Both the position numbers and the translations under genes were made by a program. The notes beneath the pieces were generated by a model. That model made no database searches, was not told where the DNA came from, and saw only the letters and a program-made list of their open reading frames with translations. Positions 44,273 to 52,484 of a DNA stretch of 64,000 bases are shown piece after piece. This stretch comes from an uncultured Clostridia bacterium (lineage in GTDB: Bacteria > Bacillota > Clostridia > Oscillospirales > Ruminococcaceae). The stretch covers positions 62,001 through 126,000 of the forward strand of contig CALWNQ010000004.1 of NCBI GenBank assembly GCA_944382875.1, in the 5' to 3' direction. Numbering within the stretch: the first letter of the stretch is position 1; each line of letters starts with the position of its first letter.

Positions 44273-46189
44273 CTATTCGCCGAGTTCCATCCATTCTTCC
44301 ATTGCGGTGTTCAGCGAATTTTTCAGCTCTTCCAGCCGGGAACAGGCATCCTGCATCTTTTGATAATCGCCCGCAAAGGCGTCCGGAGCCGCCAGATCCG
44401 CCTCAATCTGTGCGGTTTCTGCCTCCATCTGCTCGATCTGCTGTTCCAGCTCCCGCAGACGCGCCCGGCGTTTGGCCTCCTCCGCTTTCTGCTGTTTGCT
44501 GCGGTGATAGCCGATATTGGAGGCCGTCACCTGCTTTTCCGGCTTGGGCGGCGGAGTCTGACGGGCTGCCTTTTCGCGCTGCTTTTCAATATAATAGTCG
44601 TAGTTGCCGTTGAATACTTCCACATGATCGGAAAAGATTTCCACAATCCGGTCGGGCACAGCCTTTAAGAGGTACCGGTCGTGCGAAACAAAGAGCAGCG
44701 TGCCCTTGTAGTCCCGCAGCGCATCCTCCAGAATTTCCTTGCTGCGGAGGTCGAGATGGTTGGTCGGTTCGTCGAGCATGAGAAAGTTGCCGCGTTCCAT
44801 CATCAAAATGGCAAAAGCAAGCTTGGCGCGTTCGCCGCCGCTCAAAACCCCAACCTTTTTGTAAACGTCCTCCCCCTGGAGCAGCACCCGGCCCAGCATG
44901 GTGCGGATCTCGGTTTCGGTCCGGCGGGGCCAGCGGCTCCACAGCTCTTCGATCACGGTCAGTTCCGGATGGAGCTGGCGGTTTTCCTGGTCAAAATAAC
45001 TGCTTTTGACTTCCTGTCCCCAACGGATCTTGCCGGAGTCTGGTGCAAGCTCCCCGCGGAGCGCATGGAGGAAGGAGGACTTTCCAATTCCGTTTTCTCC
45101 GATGACCGCGATTTTTTCGCCGCGCTGGATGTGGAGATCCAGATGGTCAAAGAGCCGTTTGCGTTCCAGCCCCTCACCCACCGACAGCGAAAGATCTTGG
45201 ACAATCAGCACATCCTTTACCGGGTCCCGGTCGAAATCAAACCGGAGCGAGATTTTTTTGTTGTATTCCCGCGGACGGTCGAGCCGTTCCATCGCTTCCA
45301 GCTTTTTGATCCGACCTTTAGCCATATTGGAAGTGGAGGCGCGGGTGAGGTTTTTGGCGATAAAGTCCTCCATATCGGCAATCTGTTCCTGCTGGGCTTC
45401 GTATTCTTTCTCCCAGCGGGCCATCAGTTCGGCCTTGAGCTGTTTGTATTTGGTGTAATTTCCCGGGAAAACCCGCATTTCCCCGAATTCCATTTCCCAG
45501 ATTTCCTGCACTGTTTTGTCAAGAAAATACCGGTCATGGGATACCACGATCACGGCGCCGCGGTAGTGCTCCAGATGATCTTCCAGCCAGAGCAGTGTTT
45601 TGAAGTCGAGGTGGTTGGTCGGCTCATCCAAGATGAGCAGTTCCGGCTCGCTCAACAGCAGCTTTGCCAGCGCAAGCCTTGTTTTTTCGCCGCCGGACAG
45701 GGTGGAAATCACCGTATCGGCGTCTTTGTCCTCAAAGCCCATACCATTCAGAACCGTCTGAATCTTGACATCAATCAGATAGCCCTCGTTGCTTTCAAAA
45801 TAGGCCTGCAGCCGATCGTATTCCGCCGAAATCCGGCGATATTCTTCCGAATCCGGTTTGCATTCCGCCAGGTCCAGATGCAGCGCATCCATTTGCTCTC
45901 GCGCCTTTAAAACCGGCGCGAAAACCGACCGCATCTCTGCCTGAATGGTATTGGAACCGGTCAGGCCGCTGTTCTGACGGAGATACCCGATGTTCAGATC
46001 CTTTTTGCGGTCCAGCTCCCCGGTTTCATATTCCTGATCACCGCAGATGGTATTAAGCAGCGTGGACTTTCCGGCGCCGTTTGCGCCGATAAGACCGATC
46101 CGGGAATTTTCCTGCACCTCAGCCGTCACACCGCCGAAAATTACGGTGCTTCCAAATGATACTCCTATCTCTTGCAGGGATACCAGCAT
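44273..46189 (-). CDS. ABC-F family ATPase
   Basis: Two ABC domains in one 638-residue soluble chain have Walker A loops GLIGANGAGKSTLLN (about residue 33-47) and IGENGIGKSSFLHAL (about 360), and signatures LSGGEKTRLALAK and LSGGERAKLAFAI. An interdomain linker (about 230-320) and a C-terminal coiled coil of about 90 charged residues follow. This is the Uup/YdiF-like pattern of ribosome-associated translation factors. A resistance role is possible but not indicated. AGGAGG precedes the ATG. It is followed by the AAA_33 gene. Confidence 0.94.
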   Translation of the reverse strand: MLVSLQEIGVSFGSTVIFGGVTAEVQENSRIGLIGANGAGKSTLLNTICGDQEYETGELDRKKDLNIGYLRQNSGLTGSNTIQAEMRSVFAPVLKAREQMDALHLDLAECKPDSEEYRRISAEYDRLQAYFESNEGYLIDVKIQTVLNGMGFEDKDADTVISTLSGGEKTRLALAKLLLSEPELLILDEPTNHLDFKTLLWLEDHLEHYRGAVIVVSHDRYFLDKTVQEIWEMEFGEMRVFPGNYTKYKQLKAELMARWEKEYEAQQEQIADMEDFIAKNLTRASTSNMAKGRIKKLEAMERLDRPREYNKKISLRFDFDRDPVKDVLIVQDLSLSVGEGLERKRLFDHLDLHIQRGEKIAVIGENGIGKSSFLHALRGELAPDSGKIRWGQEVKSSYFDQENRQLHPELTVIEELWSRWPRRTETEIRTMLGRVLLQGEDVYKKVGVLSGGERAKLAFAILMMERGNFLMLDEPTNHLDLRSKEILEDALRDYKGTLLFVSHDRYLLKAVPDRIVEIFSDHVEVFNGNYDYYIEKQREKAARQTPPPKPEKQVTASNIGYHRSKQQKAEEAKRRARLRELEQQIEQMEAETAQIEADLAAPDAFAGDYQKMQDACSRLEELKNSLNTAMEEWMELGE

Positions 46190-46201
46190 ACTGTCCTCCT
46201 G

Positions 46202-47644
46202 TTATAAAACTTCCTTTAAAATCGCATAAGCCACATGGGCAAGCGCTCTCGCTTCGATCAGGGCGCGTGTACAGGCAAAATTCCCCTTATCAAGCTGAGA
46301 GCGGATATCCCGCACCCGTTCAAAACCTTCTACAACGGCATGGGGATCCGGCTTGATAAAATACGCTTTCTGCATGATTTGACGGATCTCGGTGCGCAGT
46401 CCCACCGGCATCGGCTCTGTTCCGGACGGCGGCACAAAGGTTCCAGCCTTCACCGGAGCTGAATATCCGCGCTCACTGATCTCCTCGGCAATCTGCCGGG
46501 CAAAAACCAGATCTTCGAGCATTGAGTTGCCGGCCAACCGATTGCTTCCGTGAACGCCAGTGTGCGCACATTCTCCCACCGCAAACAGTCCTTTAACCGA
46601 AGATTCCCCGTGAATGTCGGTATCGATGCCGCCCATCAGATAGTGCTGACAAGGATAAACCGGAATCTTGTCCGCAGAAAGGTCGAATCCTTCCGCCGCA
46701 AGCTTGGCCTGAATGTTGGGGTAACGTTCTCGGATAAACGCGGGAGAAGCCGCGGTAAAATCCAGGAAAAAATGGTTGTCGCGGAGACGGATCCCTTCAT
46801 CCAGCATTGCTTTGCAGACCACATCCCGGGGCGCCAGTTCGGCACGGGCATCATATGCAGAAAGAAATTCCTCCCCTTTTGCGTTTAAAAGCCGTGCACC
46901 GTCCCCTCGCATCGTTTCCGAAAGAAGGAAACATTCCCGCTGATGATCGGCAAAAGCAGTGGGGTGGAACTGGATCCAATCCATATGACGCAGCTTCGCG
47001 CCAAGCCGTTCGGCTAATAAAATGCCATCTCCGGTTGCCGCCGACGAATTGGATGTGTACTCGTATACTCTTCCTACACCGCCGGTTGCCAAGACACAGC
47101 TTCCTGCTGTTACCGGCAGAAATTCCCCCCGATAAAGAACCGTCAGGCAAAATCCGTTTTTCGCCGGTTTGATATCCGCTGCCATTGCCTCTTCCCAGAT
47201 GGTGATGTTCCGGCTGAGCGCAGCAGCTTCGCTCAGCTTACTAACAATGCTCCAGCCTGTCGCATCCTTACAGTGGAGGACGCGCGGATGGGAATGGCCG
47301 CCTTCCAGTGAAACCGCAAGGCTTCCATCCGGATTGCAATCAAACTCCACCCCGTATTCCAAAAGGGATTTTACTGCCTTTGGTGCTTCTGAAACCAGAA
47401 TTTTTAAAGCTTCGGTGTTATTTTTAAAGCCACCCGAAATCAGGCTGTCATTCATGTGGGAGTCCTGGCTATCCTCCTGGCTGTCCAGTACCGCAGCAAG
47501 CCCGCCCTGTGCCCGCGCCGAATTGCTGCCGCCCATTTCCCCTTTGGCCAGCAGCAAAATTCGCAGCGCCGGATCCAGATTTAGCGCGGTGTAAAGTCCC
47601 GCAATCCCGGCGCCGATTACCACGGCATCAAACGATTCCTCCAC
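46202..47644 (-). CDS. nadB: L-aspartate oxidase NadB
   Basis: The FAD flavoprotein of 480 residues oxidises aspartate to iminoaspartate, the first step of NAD synthesis; anaerobes use fumarate as acceptor. Visible are the Rossmann loop VIGAGIAGLYTALNL, SNSARAQGGLAAV, the active-site region FHPTAF and RGDGARLLNAKGEEF, and the C-terminal GVHGSNRLAGNSMLEDLVF. The length is shorter than E. coli NadB (540), with a brief helical end. GTG is the start behind AAAGGTGG. nadA and nadC are not in the window. Confidence 0.9.
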   Translation of the reverse strand: MEESFDAVVIGAGIAGLYTALNLDPALRILLLAKGEMGGSNSARAQGGLAAVLDSQEDSQDSHMNDSLISGGFKNNTEALKILVSEAPKAVKSLLEYGVEFDCNPDGSLAVSLEGGHSHPRVLHCKDATGWSIVSKLSEAAALSRNITIWEEAMAADIKPAKNGFCLTVLYRGEFLPVTAGSCVLATGGVGRVYEYTSNSSAATGDGILLAERLGAKLRHMDWIQFHPTAFADHQRECFLLSETMRGDGARLLNAKGEEFLSAYDARAELAPRDVVCKAMLDEGIRLRDNHFFLDFTAASPAFIRERYPNIQAKLAAEGFDLSADKIPVYPCQHYLMGGIDTDIHGESSVKGLFAVGECAHTGVHGSNRLAGNSMLEDLVFARQIAEEISERGYSAPVKAGTFVPPSGTEPMPVGLRTEIRQIMQKAYFIKPDPHAVVEGFERVRDIRSQLDKGNFACTRALIEARALAHVAYAILKEVL

Positions 47645-47677
47645 GATGATCCACCTTTCAATATATTCTAATTTATC

Positions 47678-47706
47678 AGTATACCATATTTTTCTCTTAT
47701 TGAAAA
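47678..47706 (-). promoter_or_regulatory. Candidate promoter of nadB
   Basis: On the minus strand TTTTCA (47706-47701) and TATACT (47683-47678) are 17 bases apart, with the transcription start expected about 27 bases before the GTG. Confidence 0.5.
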
Positions 47707-47864
47707 GCAAATCCGCTGGAAAAGCCGTAATTTTTATTATCACAAAAATATGCACAAAATTATAGCTTATTTATCGTCACTTTAACGGTGAAAGTTTTTT
47801 CAGTTTTTGCGGACTCTATGTGTGGAAGCAAAAATCCATATTCTAAATTAAAGGAGAACAAAAA

Positions 47865-48470
47865 ATGAAACATATCAAAAAGCTCGCTTGTCTGCTTGCT
47901 CTTGTAACCGCAATGGCTGCTTTCGCATCCTGCGGCACCGACAACACCGGCTCTTCAGAGCAGAGCTCGGAAGCATCTGTGGAAGATTCTTTGGTGGAGT
48001 CTTCAGTAGAAGAATCCGTTGCGGATGAATCCAACACCGAAACTTCTGACGAAACAGATGGTGAATCCTCCGAAACTGCCGTATCGAGCGAACTGGAAAC
48101 CTTGGTGAACAGCCTTTATGAAGGAATTAGCGAAGAGGATCTCCCCGCAACGATGGTAATCGCGCTGGATGAGGCAAACTCTGAATATAATGTTGGTGTT
48201 CCGTTCTCGGATTATAAAGAAGGCGTTGCATCCGACGCAATGATTAACGCCATCGCGCACTCTGTCTGCCTGGTTCGCGCAAACAGCGCCGACGAAGCTG
48301 CCGACCTGGCTGCAAAAATTGAAGAAAACGCGGATCCCCGCAAGTGGGTTTGCGTGGAAGCCGAGAAAAAGGCAGTGGCTTACCACGACGACCTGGTGCT
48401 TCTCGTTATGAGCAGCGAAGTTGTGGCGGATCAGGTTCTGGCCAACTTCGACGCAGCTTTTGCGGAATAA
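47865..48470 (+). CDS. DUF4358-like lipoprotein
   Basis: A 201-residue protein with a lipoprotein signal (MKHIKKLACLLALVTAMAAF then ASC, lipid cysteine at 23) and a Ser/Glu-rich linker (about 25-75). The globular part (about 80-201) fits the DUF4358 pattern seen in Clostridia (VRANSADEAADLAAKIEENA, VLLVMSSEVVADQVLANF). Family function is unknown. It is coupled to the next gene by a TAATG overlap. AAAGGAG precedes the start. Confidence 0.78.
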   Translation: MKHIKKLACLLALVTAMAAFASCGTDNTGSSEQSSEASVEDSLVESSVEESVADESNTETSDETDGESSETAVSSELETLVNSLYEGISEEDLPATMVIALDEANSEYNVGVPFSDYKEGVASDAMINAIAHSVCLVRANSADEAADLAAKIEENADPRKWVCVEAEKKAVAYHDDLVLLVMSSEVVADQVLANFDAAFAE

Positions 48471-49420
48471 TGCAGACAATCTGGAAACGCTTTACGGCAG
48501 CTGTCCTCTTCCTTGCGGCAGCTGCCGTCTGTGCATGGGCAGCATTTGGCCCAGTGCAGCAGTTTTACCGCCGGATTCATCGGCTGCCGGATGAAAACGG
48601 CTTGTATCAAATTGAAGAGCAATGGTATGAAGTGATGCCGGAATTGAATGAGGCTTCGGTAAAATCTTTTGCACAAAAGCTCACCAATATCCAATCCCAG
48701 TATCTCACACCGGAAAACCGAATTTTCTACTCTATCATTCCCGATAAATCTTGGTTTGTCCGCAATGAGGGATATCAGACGGTCGACCAGATTCAACTGG
48801 AAGAAATTGTACGGGTGAATCTTCCTGAAACATTTACCGAAATTAACCTGCTTGATGTGCTTTCTCCCGACAGTTACTACCGCACCGACCGCCATTGGCG
48901 CCAAGAAATGCTTCAACCGGTAGTGGACAAACTGGGAGATGCGATGGATTTTTCTGTAAAGCTTCCTGACTTTACGCAAGTGGAATATTGCCCGTTTATC
49001 GGTTCGTACCGTCAGTATCTGCCAAAAAACAACGGCGAAGAATCACTTTTCTACCTGGAAAGCGCTGACACAAAGGCCGCCGTTTCGGATAACTATCAGT
49101 ATCCGGAAATTAAATCAGTTTACGAACTGTCCCGGCTGGAAACCGACAATACCTATGATGTCTATCTTTCCGGTGTCAGCCCATATATCACAATCACCAA
49201 TCCAAATGTTCAAAACGGACGTGATCTGGTAATCTTCCGAGATTCGTTCGGGAGCAGCCTTGCCCCGCTCCTCTGCAGCGAGTATGAAACCATCACTCTA
49301 ATCGATCTGCGTTTCATGTTTTCGGCAGCACTGCCGGAATTTCTCACCTTTACCGATCAGGATGTTCTATTTTTGTACAGCACCTGGATTGTCAACAATA
49401 GCGCCATGCTCCGATCATAA
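48470..49420 (+). CDS. DHHW/AlgX-like SGNH-type surface protein
   Basis: One N-terminal membrane helix (FTAAVLFLAAAAVCAWAAFG) anchors an extracytoplasmic domain of 316 residues. The motif YYRTDRHWRQEM near residue 140 is the DHHW-family core with the first H replaced (D-R-H-W). RDLVIFRDSFGSSLAPLL is a catalytic-serine block of SGNH type, and it ends with FTDQDVLFLYS. Related proteins work with MBOAT O-acyltransferases in wall polysaccharide acetylation. No MBOAT gene is in the window. It is translationally coupled to the lipoprotein gene. Confidence 0.8.
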   Translation: MQTIWKRFTAAVLFLAAAAVCAWAAFGPVQQFYRRIHRLPDENGLYQIEEQWYEVMPELNEASVKSFAQKLTNIQSQYLTPENRIFYSIIPDKSWFVRNEGYQTVDQIQLEEIVRVNLPETFTEINLLDVLSPDSYYRTDRHWRQEMLQPVVDKLGDAMDFSVKLPDFTQVEYCPFIGSYRQYLPKNNGEESLFYLESADTKAAVSDNYQYPEIKSVYELSRLETDNTYDVYLSGVSPYITITNPNVQNGRDLVIFRDSFGSSLAPLLCSEYETITLIDLRFMFSAALPEFLTFTDQDVLFLYSTWIVNNSAMLRS

Positions 49421-49449
49421 AAAACCACCCAGCTTGGGTGGTTTTTCTT
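49421..49449. terminator. Terminator between the DHHW-like and S1-domain genes
   Basis: AAAACCACCCA and TGGGTGGTTTT form an 11-bp perfect stem with a 3-base loop and T-runs on both strands, between convergent genes. Confidence 0.9.
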
Positions 49450-49453
49450 TTCG

Positions 49454-50419
49454 TTATATCTGTTGCAAATCAGAAAAATTGGTTTCAATTCGCTTCCCAC
49501 ATCCCGGAACAGAATATACCCAATGATCCAAATGACCACCACGAATAAAGTAGTGCAATGCTTCCGGCCGGGAATCATCTCGAAATGCATCGATCAGAAT
49601 CAACTTTACTTTCATTTTATCCGGGATAATATTCTTAATGTAAACACTGGCGCATTGACCCGGGAATACATCTTCCCGCTTTTCGGCCAAGCCGGTGAGA
49701 TTTGGTGCAAGCTCTACAAAAATACCATAGTCTTCCACCGAACGGATGATGCCGCTCACTGTTTCCCCCGGAGAAAAACAGGCGGCATTTTCTTCCCATG
49801 TCCCCAAAAGTTCGCGATGACTCAAGGTAATCCGCCCATCCTCCACCGAACGAACAACCGCCAGAATCTCCTGTCCAACCTGAAACCGGTCACGCGGATG
49901 AGAAATCCTAGAAACGGAAATTGCATCTATCGGAATCAGCGACACCACGCCGCAGCCGACATCTACAAATGCACCAAACTGTTCCAAATGGGTCACTCTC
50001 GCCGGCAAAATGTCGCCCGGTTGAAGTTTGGACAAGTACTCCCGCCAGCAGCGAACTTGTGCGGATTTTCTGGAAAGAACCGGCCGCAGATTTCCCCTGG
50101 AATCCTCTGTAAAACTCGTCACAGTAAAGCAAACGGGCTTATTTACGCGGGAAAGGATTGCAATGTCCCGAACCGTTCCTTCCGCGATGCCTATTGCGCA
50201 CTCTTCTCTTGGAATAACACCGGTCATTCCTCCTAAATCAACCAGAAGATTATGACTGCTGTCACAAAGCACCGCCCTGGCTTCCAAGATTCTTCCGTTT
50301 TCCATTGCCTCTTTCAGCATTGTTACAGAACCATTGCAGGTACGTCCCTCTCCTTTTTCCGCCAAAAATCCCTCCGGCCAATATGCCTGCTGGCCTGCTG
50401 CCCATACAAAATCCGGCAT
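49454..50419 (-). CDS. S1 RNA-binding domain protein
   Basis: Three S1-like OB domains fill 321 residues: about 40-115, 140-205 (LPARVTHLEQFGAFVDVGCG) and 220-290 (VSGIIRSVEDYGIFVELAPN). Clostridia have many such RpsA-like or YmfI-like proteins that bind mRNA or ribosomes; it is shorter than bona fide ribosomal S1. The ATG at 50419 has AAGGAGG 9-10 bases upstream; an ATG at 50428 directly touches that site. The role is not known. Confidence 0.85.
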   Translation of the reverse strand: MPDFVWAAGQQAYWPEGFLAEKGEGRTCNGSVTMLKEAMENGRILEARAVLCDSSHNLLVDLGGMTGVIPREECAIGIAEGTVRDIAILSRVNKPVCFTVTSFTEDSRGNLRPVLSRKSAQVRCWREYLSKLQPGDILPARVTHLEQFGAFVDVGCGVVSLIPIDAISVSRISHPRDRFQVGQEILAVVRSVEDGRITLSHRELLGTWEENAACFSPGETVSGIIRSVEDYGIFVELAPNLTGLAEKREDVFPGQCASVYIKNIIPDKMKVKLILIDAFRDDSRPEALHYFIRGGHLDHWVYSVPGCGKRIETNFSDLQQI

Positions 50420-50566
50420 CTGGTTCATCCTCCTTCTATCATTTCACTGCCCGCCGGGCAATGGTATATCTTATGAAAAGGATTTCGGGAATATGCAGCA
50501 AGGTTGAATGTGACGGTTATGTGAATGTTTTTCTCATAAAACCATCACATAGATTTCACGGTGGAA

Positions 50567-50598
50567 CGGTTGCGTTTTGTAATTTTTTGTGCTATAAT
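50567..50598 (+). promoter_or_regulatory. Sigma-A promoter of the Gld-type ABC operon
   Basis: TTGCGT, a 17-base spacer and TATAAT (50593-50598). Transcription should start near 50605, shortly before the small ORF at 50622. The 150 bases before it, back to the S1-domain gene, show no other feature. Confidence 0.65.
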
Positions 50599-50621
50599 AA
50601 AAAAACAACAGAATCTATTCG

Positions 50622-50789
50622 ATGAAACTTGATACTTTTGCCCAAACGGTACAACAGAATATCGGCAGAAATGCTGCCGTAACCAGTTGGATACCGCAGA
50701 AAGCTTTTTCTTCGGTATCTTTTTTTGAGCAAATAAAAGATGAACAGATTCTGGCAATTTTCTTAACAGGAATGGAGTTTTTGGAATGA
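50622..50789 (+). CDS. Candidate 55-residue small protein leading the Gld-type operon
   Basis: An ATG frame (MKLDTFAQTVQQNIGRNAAV at the start, QIKDEQILAIFLTGMEF near the end) ends with TGA overlapping the ATG of the ATPase gene as ATGA. Such coupling suggests that it is translated. The sequence looks protein-like, mostly polar with one helical hydrophobic segment, and no family is recognised. The ribosome binding site is weak, and the leader from the promoter is only about 17 bases. It could be a subunit, a regulatory leader peptide or a chance frame. Confidence 0.45.
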   Translation: MKLDTFAQTVQQNIGRNAAVTSWIPQKAFSSVSFFEQIKDEQILAIFLTGMEFLE

Positions 50790-51751
50790 TCGAGGTAAAA
50801 AACCTCACCAAGAGCTACGGCAACAAGCAAGCGGTCAATGACATCAGCTTTACCGTAAATCAAGGTGAAATTCTTGGCTTTCTCGGGCCCAACGGCGCCG
50901 GAAAATCAACCACAATGAATATCCTGACCGGATATATCTCTTCCACCTCCGGCACCGCCAAAATTGACGGACACGATATTCTCGACGAGCCGCAGGAAGC
51001 GAAAAAGCATATCGGCTATCTGCCGGAGCATCCACCGCTCTATCTGGACATGACTGTTCAGGAATATCTGGAATTTGTTTACCAGCTCAAAAAGGCTCGT
51101 CAGCCCATGAAAGCGCACATCGATGATATCTGCCGCCGTGTAAAAATCACCAATGTGCAGAAACGCATCATCAAAAACCTCTCCAAAGGTTATCGTCAGC
51201 GTGTTGGACTTGCACAAGCGCTGATCGGTAATCCAGAAGTGCTGATTTTGGACGAGCCTACCGTTGGCTTGGACCCGAAACAGATCATCGAGATCCGCAA
51301 TTTAATTAAAACGCTCGGCGAACGTCATACCATCATCCTGTCCTCTCATATTCTGCCGGAGGTGCAGGCGGTATGTGACCGTGTCATTGTTATTAACAAA
51401 GGAAAAATTGTCGCAGATGATACTGCGGAAAACCTTTCCCGCAGCCTGACTGATGATTTCCGCTATATTGCCCGGATCGAAGGTCCGGAAGAGGAAGTGG
51501 AAAAACTGCTGAATGGAATTTCGGGATTGAAAGAAGTTCAGCCGCTCGGTCAAAAAGAGCCCGGTGTGTACGAATTCTCACTGGAAGCAGATCCCGGTTC
51601 GGATATTCGACGCGATCTATTTAAGCGCCTCACCGAACGCAATTATCCGCTGCTCGGCCTGAAAACCACCGAACTTACCCTGGAGGATATCTTCCTGCAG
51701 CTTACACAGGACAGCTCCTCCGACAAATCCAAAGACGGAGGTAATCAATAA
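50786..51751 (+). CDS. ABC transporter ATP-binding protein, GldA/NosF-like
   Basis: The 321-residue ATPase has Walker A GFLGPNGAGKSTTMN (about 32-46), signature LSKGYRQRVGLAQALIG and Walker B VLILDEPTVGLDP. A C-terminal domain (about 215-321) extends beyond the core as in GldA-type ATPases. It powers the permease that follows; its stop overlaps the next ATG (TAATG). The substrate is unknown. Confidence 0.93.
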   Translation: MIEVKNLTKSYGNKQAVNDISFTVNQGEILGFLGPNGAGKSTTMNILTGYISSTSGTAKIDGHDILDEPQEAKKHIGYLPEHPPLYLDMTVQEYLEFVYQLKKARQPMKAHIDDICRRVKITNVQKRIIKNLSKGYRQRVGLAQALIGNPEVLILDEPTVGLDPKQIIEIRNLIKTLGERHTIILSSHILPEVQAVCDRVIVINKGKIVADDTAENLSRSLTDDFRYIARIEGPEEEVEKLLNGISGLKEVQPLGQKEPGVYEFSLEADPGSDIRRDLFKRLTERNYPLLGLKTTELTLEDIFLQLTQDSSSDKSKDGGNQ

Positions 51752-52452
51752 TGCTTGCCATTCTCAAAAGGGAGATGTCCAACTATTTCACTTCCCCGAT
51801 CGGATACATCTTTCTTGCTGTATTCTATTTCTTCTCCGGCATGTTCTTTACCAGCGTGCTGGCTGCTAACACAACTGATATTACTTATGTATTCAGTTCT
51901 TTGTTTACTGTTCTGGTCTTTATCATCCCGCTTTTGACCATGCGCTCGATGAGTGAAGAGAAAAAGCAGAAAACTGACCAGCTCCTCCTCACCGCACCGA
52001 TCAGCCTGGGCTCTCTGGTATTGGGAAAATTTCTCGCTGCTTTCTTAATGTATTGCATCGCGGTATCTGTCACCGTTGTCTATGCACTTATTCTGGCTGC
52101 TTTTGCTACACCAGAGTGGATGGTTGTCATCGGTAATATCCTGGGAGCGTTGCTGCTGGGCGCTGCATTGATTGCGATCGGTGTATTTATTTCCTCGCTG
52201 ACAGAAAATCAGCTGATCGCCGCTGTCGGAAGCTTTGCCGTCATGATGTTTATTCTGATGATCGACGGATTTGCTTCTCTGATCTCCAACACCTTTATCG
52301 CAAGCATTGTCTCCACTCTTTCTTTTATGACCCGTTACAACAACTTTGTAACCGGCATCCTGAATATTTCTGATCTTCTCTTTTTCCTCAGTTTTGCGGT
52401 TGTTTTTATTTATCTCACCGTTCGTGTGCTGGAAAAACGCCGTTGGGGTTAA
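51751..52452 (+). CDS. ABC-2 type permease, GldF-like
   Basis: The 233-residue membrane protein has six helices (SPIGYIFLAVFYFFSGMFFT, VFSSLFTVLVFIIPLLTMR at the start), with the RSMSEEKKQKTDQLLLTAP segment that typifies GldF-like ABC-2 permeases after helix 2. It pairs with the ATPase upstream and a GldG-like protein downstream, so it is the channel of that complex. Confidence 0.92.
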   Translation: MLAILKREMSNYFTSPIGYIFLAVFYFFSGMFFTSVLAANTTDITYVFSSLFTVLVFIIPLLTMRSMSEEKKQKTDQLLLTAPISLGSLVLGKFLAAFLMYCIAVSVTVVYALILAAFATPEWMVVIGNILGALLLGAALIAIGVFISSLTENQLIAAVGSFAVMMFILMIDGFASLISNTFIASIVSTLSFMTRYNNFVTGILNISDLLFFLSFAVVFIYLTVRVLEKRRWG

Positions 52453-52484
52453 TGCACAGTAATTAGTAGAAGGAGAAAGAGCAA

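Noticed and set aside
44681-45910. A 409-codon rightward frame opposite the ABC-F gene
   Set aside because: Shadow of a certain gene, without a start site.
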